Below, piece after piece: positions 23,510 to 31,777 of a DNA stretch of 64,000 nucleotides (position 1 is its first letter; each line of letters begins with the position of its first letter). The stretch is from Arthrobotrys musiformis (Eukaryota > Ascomycota > Orbiliomycetes > Orbiliales > Orbiliaceae), in contig JAVHJL010000002.1 of NCBI GenBank assembly GCA_036971715.1, positions 4,062,501 to 4,126,500 of the forward strand. The letters run 5' to 3'. The position numbers and the translations under genes were made by a program. Under the pieces are notes generated by a model. It saw nothing but the letters and a program-made list of their open reading frames with translations, was not told where the DNA came from and ran no database searches.

Positions 23510-24038
23510 TCATTTCTCCACCATCCTCAAGATAAAATTCACAACCACGGCAGCCAACAACGTAACCGCCAAAACCGTCGGCCCAAACCGATCATCGAAA
23601 CTCCCACTGCCCCTCTTCCGAATCGCAGCCGCCCGCCAATGGAACGTAAAAAGCGCATAAACCATCGTCCCCATCGCGATAAACGTAAACAACCCAGCCG
23701 AGATCCTGCCCACTTTATCCCCAAAATTCAACAATCCCACCGCCAGGCCGCCCAGGATCACCGTGAAGTTCAGCCAGGAGAGGAATGTTCCTATTCATCA
23801 TTAGTTTTGTTTCGGATGGAATCGGAGTAGGGGGTGCGTACGTTCGTTGGCGAAGTAGACCTGTTTATTTAAAATCAGTATAAGATATAATAAAAGAGTG
23901 AGGAAGGGGGAGTACCTTAGGTTCAACTCTAACCGGCAGAGCGATCCTCTTGCCTACACACGCATCAGCAAACACCCGCGACTATGACGCAATCCGAAAC
24001 CTACCCGGAGCAGTCTGGAGAAGCGGCTGTGTCGACAT
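23510..24038 (-). CDS. VTC1: Vacuolar transporter chaperone 1 (polyphosphate polymerase complex)
   Basis: Four exons: 24005-24038, 23916-23953, 23842-23860, 23510-23790; 372 nt, 123 aa. Exon 3 is a 19-nt microexon encoding V-Y-F-A-N-E; with it the protein reads RVEPKVYFANERTFLSWLNF, the hallmark of Vtc1. Three membrane helices follow (about residues 38-55, 63-81 and 98-117; DUF202 fold), separated by GDKVGRISAG and a basic loop RAAAIRKRG. Vtc1 is the small membrane subunit of the VTC complex, which makes polyphosphate at the vacuole and translocates it inward. Length matches yeast Vtc1 (129 aa). An E-box matching the phosphate regulator Pho4/NUC-1 lies 395 bp upstream of the ATG. The family call is secure. 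Confidence 0.93.
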
Positions 24039-25346
24039 TGTTCTTTATTATTATTATTATAATATTACAACCGGGGGAGGAGTGGAATTGATTGTTCGAG
24101 AGATTGTTTGTTGTAGATGGTAATGACGATGGGAAGAAGTGGCTGGGAGGGAAAACCAGTTTAAATCCGTTTCCAGAAGAAAAAGCGGCGCCGGGCTGTT
24201 TTTAAACTCCCAAATCAAACCAGGGAGGAATTTCGAAAAAACAGGCAACTCGAGGAATTCATCCAATTTATCAAAATCAGAATTTTTCCTCTCCTTAAAT
24301 AAATAGATAAATAAAATAGAAAAAAGGATTTTTCTGAGACTTCCAAAAAATTTTCTTGCTGGGGAGGATAGGTAGAAATAGCACAGCCATTCCCGTGGAA
24401 ATGGGAGGGAAAGAGGCAGCCAGCGGTGGTTGCACGTGGATTGTGGATCCGATGCGACTTACATAACTCCATACCCCCTGTCCAAGGTTGGGGGTTCCAT
24501 ACTACCCATATACCTACTATGATGTATGTAGATATTATACATCACAGCATTGGAATGTAGTAATATATATACATATAGGTATATATATCAACTTATATCC
24601 CATATTCCATGCCAATGTAATATATACAAGATCAGTCTGGCCTGGACGAGACCGTATTCAAGCACTCCTGGCTGCATCTAATAGTTATACTGAATCGTCA
24701 GTACGGGTCTGGTGTATAATATGCGAAGAAGGGACTTACTTACTATCGACAGTCCTGGTCTGGAGCACACCAGTCCATCAGATATATTTCCCTTCTCAGG
24801 CCTCGCTGGCGGCATGCACCCCGGCCCCGGCCTGGCCAGCCCTCGTTTGGGGGCGTTCGCCATTTATCAGAGAGGCGGGTGCCTCCGCATTTCCAATCGA
24901 TACCGACCGACAGTCAGGATATCATAATTAGAAAAACTTGGCTTTCGCCTATTCCGCTCGAGCAGTTTACATAAACGGGATTATACATACATACCCTGTC
25001 TATCCTCCACCTGTCGATAAGCAACCCATTCCACCTGCATGAAGCTCTCCATCCTGCGCCCCAGCTGTTAGTTAGCCGTGGGTGGTCGGTCGGGTGGTTT
25101 AGGCTGGGCGATAACGGAGGCTTTCCTTTTTTAGCCCTTGTTGGTTGGACGTACTTGTTATATTAGCTCGAGCTCTCGCCCCAAATGCATCTCAACCGCT
25201 GTCTCCAACTCCAACCTGCTTTTCCCTCCCTCTTCCTTTCATCCTTTCTGCTCCACCATCGCCTCCATCGCCATTACATCCATCTATCCATCTACCTCAC
25301 TCGCACCCGCAGGAATCGTTTGTATTTACCCTTTGGAACAGCAGAA
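24039..25346. other. Divergent intergenic region, VTC1 / Tctex-1
   Basis: This is 1.3 kb between two start codons. It contains a CACGTG site (24433-24438), (ATA)n-like AT-rich DNA at 24540-24630 and CT/CA-rich sequence before the Tctex-1 start that looks like a 5' leader. No gene was seen. Confidence 0.55.
24433..24438. promoter_or_regulatory. CACGTG E-box upstream of VTC1
   Basis: The site reads GCACGTGG, the high-affinity context of yeast Pho4 and Neurospora NUC-1. VTC genes are phosphate-starvation targets in yeast. The position, 395 bp from the VTC1 ATG, is plausible, but one hexamer can occur by chance. Confidence 0.35.
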
Positions 25347-26066
25347 ATGGCAGAGTCATGCGCCGTACGTATCTTCTCCAGTGTATACACAGTGGGGTAG
25401 CTAACACGACCACCAACGACGACAGCCCATCCCCCCCATTCGCATAAAACAGATTTGCGGCGATGTATGCCCCCCTCAATCCAACCTCACAAGTAAAAAT
25501 ATCTAATCGAAAGAAAACCACAGGCTTGCAACTCCGCCCTCGGTGATTCCCCCACCTACACCCACTCCATGACCGAAACATGGAACACAAACATCATCGT
25601 CAGTTTCCCCTCCTCACGCCTCACCAGATCTAAATACTAATATTTTAAAAAGAATGGAATTCTCCGCCAGCTCATCTCGGAATCAACACCACCCACCTCC
25701 TCCTCCTGTCCGTACAAATACGCCGTAAACTCGACGATAATACAGCACGCCGGCGGTGCAAGATCCGTAGCCGGTGGCGACGACGATAGCGCCAGTGTGA
25801 CGTCGCAGGCGAGGCGGGGGATGCATAGTGCCTGCGGAGGCTACTGGAATACCGAGAAGGTGTGCCCAACTTCCCGCCTTTTTTTATAGACTTATTTTTC
25901 GTAGAGGGGGGGATGGCTAATTGGTGTAGGACGGGATGTGGGCTTATAAACACACGCTAAAAGGTTTGTTACCCACCATTTGATGAAAGTCTAAGAAAAA
26001 GCTGCTAAGATTGTGGGGGTGGTAGATATGGATGTCGTCGTCTCGATCATCTGGATTGGCGTCTGA
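25347..26066 (+). CDS. Tctex-1-type dynein light chain
   Basis: Six exons: 25347-25364, 25426-25464, 25524-25598, 25653-25859, 25930-25963, 26026-26066; 414 nt, 137 aa. No open frame longer than about 70 codons exists, so the gene is easy to miss. Joined, it reads ACNSALGD, then ETWNTNII-NGILRQLI, PYKYAVNSTIIQHAG, a Gly/Asp-rich loop, RRGMHSACGGYWNTEKDGMWAYK and the C-terminal strand DVVVSIIWIGV. These are the helix and beta-strand motifs of the Tctex-1/DYNLT family in filamentous fungi. The protein dimerises and binds the dynein intermediate chain, helping nuclear positioning and retrograde transport. Exon 1 is only 18 nt and encodes MAESCA. Each junction has GT-AG ends, and several introns show CTAA-type branch points. 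Confidence 0.85.
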
Positions 26067-27444
26067 ACGGTATTCCCGCGGACTTGGTTTTCCTTTTTTT
26101 ACCTTTTTTTTCTCGTTCAAAGCATTTCATTTCATTCCCCCGGGAGTCCGACCTCTACAAGCACGAGGGAATACGGAATTTAAAAAATGGGTATAACTAT
26201 TATTACAATATACCCGGTTAGCTACAAGCAAGCAACCAAAAAGCGGGGCGAAAAACACGAATGGGCGACGGCGGGAATGTAAAATCTTGGCATTAGCGCT
26301 TTTTTTTCTTTCTATTCTGGTAGTTCTTTTTTTTTTTGGGAATTGGGGAAGGAAATTGGGGGGTGGTGTCAATTGATTCATAAGTTTCCATTTGGATATA
26401 TTAGATTTCTCTTCTGTATACGACCGACTTGAAGCAAATACGTAATTCCAATTCGATTGATCCAGCTGGTCCTTTTCGCTGTTATCAAAAAGGTGTTTGA
26501 TAGTTTGGAATTGCTGTATTGGGAAGTATATTTTGCAACGGGGACAACGCGGTTTTGACCTCCATCACTCCATCATCTTCAATCAGCCATTGAATTCTTA
26601 TACTGTTAATACCTTTCACCATCTTATTCACCAAATCTAAGAAACCATCGTGAGGCCTGCAAACATGTCATACCTGAATTTTATAGGTTGATTCGTCAAA
26701 AGCCTAAACTTATCCCTCCTCTCATCTACAACCATTCAAAATCAACAGCACTGGCGGCGGAAGACGTCGTAGAGAAAAGAGATCCTCACCAGAAATACGT
26801 CTGCCAAAGGGGTGGAACCAGGCCTGGACCTGAAAATGGAAATAGGAAAAGGTGGTAAGCCACAACCCTTTTCATCCTTTCTACAAGATGGTTGAAGCTT
26901 TGGAGACGCGAGGAAAACTAATATTGTTCTATACAGGGAACAGGGTTTATGGTGGTAGAAGATTAGTGACGAGGAAGAGAATCTAGATGGGAAGGTGAAC
27001 GCCCAGGGCGTTCAACGGGGTGAAGGTGGCCCTCCCATTGTGATAATGGGGGGCCCGCGGCCAAGGTGTTATGGGGGCGTGAAGGGGGCAGGAAGATATA
27101 TTTGCAGAGTGGCGTACCGCGGCCCCCCTTCTCTCGTGGAAGGGTGGGCCATTGGTGCCCTCTCCGTCATCACATCTTCCCTAGACGTTCGAGATGCCTC
27201 GCGCCCCACTTTTATTCGACGCCGCTAAAACCCTTCCTGTAATGATGCAGGTGTACGTTGGCGACGGAAGTAGGGGATGAAAACGAAGATGAAGGTGGGG
27301 TACTAACACCACTACCACCAATACTGCTACGACGGTCAGGACGACGACGATGGCTATTGCTGTCGTCAGTCATTATTATTCTTGTTGTTATTAATATTAA
27401 TATTACTATATTGTCTTCTTTCCTTTAATATCTTACATGAGCCT
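26067..27444. other. Convergent intergenic region, Tctex-1 / Alba
   Basis: This 1.4-kb spacer has poly-T tracts at 26090-26110 and 26300-26340 and GC-rich DNA at 27040-27130. No product was recognised in any frame. Confidence 0.55.
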
Positions 27445-28713
27445 CTACCGCGATTTAACTTCCTGCCCTTTCGTCTTCTCGCCCGCATTCGTCTGCGACC
27501 CGTATAACTTCTCGAAATCCTCACGCTTTTCAAGGCTTATGTAGATAGTCATGATAGCAATAGCCCTATACTTTTTCCTATTCCTCTCCGCCTCATCTAT
27601 ATCCTCCAAAATGCGTTTTGTGCGCTTTTCCGGGAGGTGCTCGATATCTAAATACGAGAACCGACGATACCCGTCGTCTTCGTCTGATGAATTACTATCC
27701 TCGTTTGAGACTTCGTCTTCTTCCTCTTCTTGCGCCTGTTTGGGTGTCTCTGCTGAAATAACCGGAGGCGAGGAGACTAGTGTCCGCCCTTTCCCTCGAG
27801 CCGTGGGTTTCGGAGTACTCGATCCGTCTCGATTTCTAACGGGTGAGGTACCCTGTAAATGCGGCGGGATATCATCGGACTCAACGTCGCCCCCCGGTGT
27901 GGAATCACGTAAGAACCCCGGTTTGGTATCTGAATATAGCGCTGGAGATGAAGTCCTGAGATGTGGTGGGACATCCGGTGATGATTTTCGTAGATGGGGT
28001 GGGATGCCGTCTGTATCCATGTCATCTGCTGAGTCTTCGAGATGCGACGGGGCGTCGTCGCTTTGGAGATTATCGCTTTTTAGATGTGCTGGGGTGTCGT
28101 CGTCTTCATCTCCACTTGAATCTTCATCGGCATCGTCGGTTTGGTATCTCCGTTTCTTGGGGTTGGGTTTTGGGATCGAACCCCGAACTGTCGAATCCAC
28201 AAGGGATTGTGAGGAATCCAGCTTCGGTCGTTTAGATGCCCTACTCTCCTGTCCGTCTTGTTTTCGTTTATTCGTATTCGCAGCCGTAACCCCCGGTTTC
28301 GCATTACTTTTATCCCTCACTTTGTCATCACCCTTTACCGTCTCCGCTTTGAGCGCCGGTTTCCTCGGGGGTAGTTCGACAAGCTCGCTTTCGAGCTTAT
28401 TGTACTGCCACCACACCCGCTTCCCGGCTCCATCGCTAGACTCAGCTATACACCGCTTCACGATCTCAGCGATGGTAATAGCCTTCGAACCCGCGGAGGG
28501 ATGGGTCGTTCTCAACGCAATTATCTTCTGCGATCCCTTTTTCCCGTTCAGTTCAGCGATTGTGGTAGGGGTTATGATCCGGAGGGAGGAGAGGCATTGT
28601 GTGACTTTTTTACGGATGACGGAGTTGGATGATATTGAGATCGTGGGGATCGAGTCTATTATCTGTATTCTGGAGGTCGGTTTTGATGTTGATGTTGATG
28701 TTTCCGTCGCCAT
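27445..28713 (-). CDS. Alba-domain nucleic-acid-binding protein with disordered P-x-H-L repeat tail
   Basis: Single exon, 422 aa, from ATG at 28711-28713. Residues about 15-115 form an Alba-like domain: ISISSNSVIRKKVTQCLSSL, a strand KIIALRT, then AGSKAITIAEIVKRCIAES. Fungal Alba proteins include Rpp20/Rpp25-type subunits of RNase P/MRP and other RNA or DNA binders, so nucleic-acid binding is likely but the partner is unknown. Residues about 130-210 are basic with KRPK and KKRR motifs. From about 203 to 288 five repeats of D/G-x-P-x-H-L occur in an acidic Ser-rich context, followed by a long acidic stretch. The C-terminal helix near residues 365-400 is rich in Glu, Arg and Lys. Such a long tail is unusual beside the roughly 100-residue core. 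Confidence 0.7.
   Translation of the reverse strand: MATETSTSTSKPTSRIQIIDSIPTISISSNSVIRKKVTQCLSSLRIITPTTIAELNGKKGSQKIIALRTTHPSAGSKAITIAEIVKRCIAESSDGAGKRVWWQYNKLESELVELPPRKPALKAETVKGDDKVRDKSNAKPGVTAANTNKRKQDGQESRASKRPKLDSSQSLVDSTVRGSIPKPNPKKRRYQTDDADEDSSGDEDDDTPAHLKSDNLQSDDAPSHLEDSADDMDTDGIPPHLRKSSPDVPPHLRTSSPALYSDTKPGFLRDSTPGGDVESDDIPPHLQGTSPVRNRDGSSTPKPTARGKGRTLVSSPPVISAETPKQAQEEEEDEVSNEDSNSSDEDDGYRRFSYLDIEHLPEKRTKRILEDIDEAERNRKKYRAIAIMTIYISLEKREDFEKLYGSQTNAGEKTKGQEVKSR
27850..28105 (-). repeat. Degenerate P-x-H-L repeats within the Alba protein
   Basis: Five copies of D/G-x-P-x-H-L (DTPAHL, DAPSHL, GIPPHL, DVPPHL, DIPPHL) are spaced unevenly, 14-35 residues apart, with Ser-Pro and Asp runs between. 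This looks like repeated short linear motifs rather than a folded repeat. Confidence 0.8.
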
Positions 28714-29040
28714 GGTTGAAATTGAAATTTATATTTGATCAGAAACCGCGAAACGGGAAGCTAAGCTGGGGAAAGGGACCAAGGCGATTTCTGCCGTGGG
28801 TAACACAAAAAATGCAACACCAAGGCGTATAAAACCCCGGGATATCCCTCGGTTACCCCAGGAAGCCAGAACTAAGATAAACTCCACTCTGACAGCTGAA
28901 TGCCCATTAATTCCGGTGGGGTTTTGAATCTGCGGGGAAATAATTATTTCTATAAAAGGGGTGCCTCTTGGATCTTTCTTCTTTTTTTCTACATTTTACA
29001 CAATCGTGAGAATATATACCGTAGAGGGAAGGTAGTAAAC
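28714..29040. promoter_or_regulatory. Divergent promoter region, Alba (-) / short-chain dehydrogenase (+)
   Basis: This is 327 bp between opposing ATGs. TATA-like AT-rich DNA and a T-run lie at 28980-29000, close to the dehydrogenase start. No clear factor site was seen. Confidence 0.5.
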
Positions 29041-30138
29041 ATGACATACAACCTCTCCGGACGAAACGTCCTCGTCACTGTATTACCCCCCCTTCCACAC
29101 AGGTAGACCACTACTAACAATAACCACAGGGCGGCTCCCGCGGCATCGGCGAGGCAATAAGCGAACGCTTCGCCCGACAAGGCGCAAACATAATCATAAA
29201 CTACGTCTCCAACGCCTCCCGCGCCGAAGCGCTCAAATCCCGCCTGCTGGAGGAGTACCCCTCCATCAAGGTCGTCGCCATCCAAGCCGACGTAGGCAAA
29301 AAAGAGGAATGCGAAAGACTCGTGAGGGAGAGTATTGACGCCGTCGGAGGGTTGGATGTTATCGCTTCCAATGCTGTGAGTTTATCTTTTTCCCCTTTCC
29401 GAGGGATAGATTGGCTAATGGAGGTATGATAGGGATGGACTAAATTCGTCCAATTCTCGGATATGGACGGGTTATCCGAGGAGGATTGGGATAAAGTACG
29501 CACTCCCCCCGTGAGGTATCCAACAGCGTATTGACGAATACAGACATACGCAGTAAACTGCAAAGCCAACGTTTGGCTCCTCAAAGCCGCAAAGCCGACT
29601 TTCGACTCAAACCCCGACGGCGGCAGCCTCATCATCTGCGCTTCAACCGCCGTAAGTTCCATATTCCCCGCAGACGAAAAAAAATTACTGACCGACTATT
29701 CCAGGCCCTGGCACCCTCGGGCAGCTCAATGGCCTACGCCGTCTCCAAAAGCGCCGCGCTGCATCTAATGCACTGCCTGGCCGTCTCATCCGGTCCCAAA
29801 GTCCGGGTCAACGCCGTGTGCCCCGGATTGGTATTGACGGAATGGGGTAATAAGTTCCCGCAAGAAGGCAAGGATAAGTATCTAAGCATGACTCAAACGA
29901 AGAAGCACGTAAGTTCTTTTCACCACCTATTTTATAAATATTATGTGATTGGGACGGCTGATTGGGGGTGTAGGTTGAGGCTGTGGACGTAGCCGATGCA
30001 TTCGTTTTTCTTTCTCAGAACGTGGCGATGACGGGGCAGAAGATTGTTGTTGGTGAGTTTATACCCGCACTTTTATCGATGTACGACAATTGCTAACTGC
30101 GATTTAAAATAGACGGCGGTGTGGTCATTCATACGTAG
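29041..30138 (+). CDS. Short-chain dehydrogenase/reductase (classical SDR)
   Basis: Seven exons: 29041-29079, 29130-29375, 29433-29495, 29544-29651, 29705-29908, 29974-30052, 30113-30138; 765 nt, 254 aa. The Rossmann cofactor motif T-G-G-S-R-G-I-G is at residues 13-20, NAG at 94-96, catalytic Ser150, Tyr163 and Lys167 (YAVSK) in the standard spacing, and a C-terminal DGG. This is the classical SDR layout, closest in style to 3-oxoacyl-ACP reductase-like enzymes; the substrate cannot be told. A small residue and Asn follow the second strand (IIINYVSNASR), which would suit NADP(H), but that is inference. There is no targeting peptide, so it is probably cytosolic. Introns interrupt the TG-GGSRG and NA-G motifs. 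Confidence 0.9.
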
Positions 30139-30322
30139 TTTCATACCAATCACCTCAATCGAACCCGATTGTTATTTAGACAATAGTGTAGTAACTAGAG
30201 ATATCAATCCCAGTTCATCCCTAACAAAAACAAAGTCCAGTCGTAAAAAAGCCATCAAGAGCAATATGTAAATTATGCTTTTCCCCACTAAAAACCCCTC
30301 ATCGTTCTAAAGTACAAAAAAT

Positions 30323-31214
30323 CTAAGTAAGTTTCTGCTTAATAAAGAAAGCCCTAAGATGCGACAACTGCCACGCGCAGGTCGCACCCAATATCGCCAA
30401 CTGCAGAAGACAGTATTTCACAATATTCGCATTAACGAGCTCGCTCTGGTCTCTAAACTCCGCCTCTCGTTCCTACAACCCCCAAAAATTAGCAAAACCC
30501 TAAAAAAAAAATAAAGAAGCGGGAAACCATACCCTCTGGAAAACCTGCTCGCGCCTAATATCCCCCAACCGACTATTCAAATCCTTCACCCGCTGAACAA
30601 TATCGTTAATCTTATCCTTATCCCGACTCTCGATCTCGCTCGTCTCGCCGATTGCAAGGTCCAAATGCAGCTTCGTACCCCCCAGATGATCCCCCGTCGA
30701 GAACCAGCCGGGATTGGCGCTATTAGCCGAAGCCGTGAAGCAGATCCTGTGTTCTCCCGAATCGGCGGCAGTGAAGGTGAACCGGCCGGATCCCGCGCCC
30801 TTCTGGTTTATGACGCGGTGGTTGTGATCGAAGGTTTCCTACAACCCATTAGCTCTAAAACCCATCAAAGATTTCATCACCGGAAGGCGAAGTGGTAGAC
30901 TGTATTACCTCAACGGAAATGTGAATGTTAACACCATGGCTGGGTTCATACCCGCTTCCGTCGCCCTTATACTCTTCAGCTTTATAGTGTCCTACCCACA
31001 AACGCGCAATTCAAACCCGCTAAAAGTCAGCTACCCAAAACCCCTTTATCAACTATGACGGTGAAAGAAAAGGTCCCATACCAACTACCAATGTATCCTT
31101 CGGCAGCTCCTCAAAGAAACACTTCGGATTCGATCCATCGAGGTAGAAATACAGCGCAGATGACGGAACAATCCATGACGCCAGGAGCGCCGAGACGAAT
31201 GCTGACGACCGCAT
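30323..31214 (-). CDS. p24 family cargo receptor (emp24/gp25L; Erp1/Erp5/Erp6-like)
   Basis: Four exons: 31082-31214, 30909-30991, 30533-30838, 30323-30472; 672 nt, 223 aa. Residues 1-20 are a signal peptide ending at SSALYFYLD. The GOLD domain contains the paired cysteines of CFFEEL and RICF, followed by DKDKINDIVQRVKDLNSRL coiled coil, REREAEFRDQSE, a single membrane helix (VKYCLLQLAILGATCAWQL) and a cytosolic tail HLRAFFIKQKLT. The FF motif binds COPII/COPI coats. Sequence KCFFEELPKDTLVVGHYKAEE points to the Erp1/5/6 (alpha/gamma) type. It cycles between ER and Golgi with other p24 proteins. The frame is open upstream with an ATG at 31368-31370, but only the start at 31212-31214 places the signal peptide at the N-terminus. 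Confidence 0.9.
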
Positions 31215-31777
31215 TGTAGTAGTAAGGGTAGCGGGTAACGGGTGGTGGTGGTGAGGGAGAGTACTGTCGGTCCGTCGATGGGGGTTGTTGCTGATGTCCA
31301 AGTGCTCCTCGAGATCCAGGAGAGAGAAGGTCGTGCGTGTGGTTGCTTCGCTCGCTACCAAACCGGACATCTGGCAGCATTGGTCACGTGATAGCTCGGA
31401 CGCAATATCCAACAGATGGGCAACGCAGATGCTCCCACGTCAACTTTAGGGCCAAAGACACGAGTATTCCATTTCAGGCTAACAAAAAGTAAACTCTTCC
31501 GGGTGAAATATAATGTAAAGAGCCACCCAGGCAAGCTCAAGCTAGTAATACAGAGTTGAGAAGGATAATGTAATAATCAAAAAGCGAGAAGAGTAGAAAA
31601 GGGTATCTTTGAACGCATATTCACAAACGCCATGCGCCAAAGCTAAGAAGCGAAGATAAAAGTAATCCAAAAACGCCAATATTAAACACAAACGCCTTCA
31701 AACCCATCGCAATTATTAAACAGTAAATAGAGAAAATATCAACTTCCGTTTCACCGAGGTACGCGAGGCTTTCGTAA
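31215..31777. other. Spacer upstream of p24 gene, with TCACGTGA palindrome
   Basis: This is 563 bp between tandem minus-strand genes. An 8-bp palindrome TCACGTGA spans 31384-31391, about 170 bp before the p24 ATG, a possible bHLH (Cbf1/USF-type) site. No gene was seen. Confidence 0.5.

Noticed and set aside
27551..28738. 395-codon frame opposite the Alba gene
   Set aside because: Antisense shadow: Ser/Cys/Phe-rich composition complements the Asp/Ser/Lys-rich Alba protein, which has a real domain.
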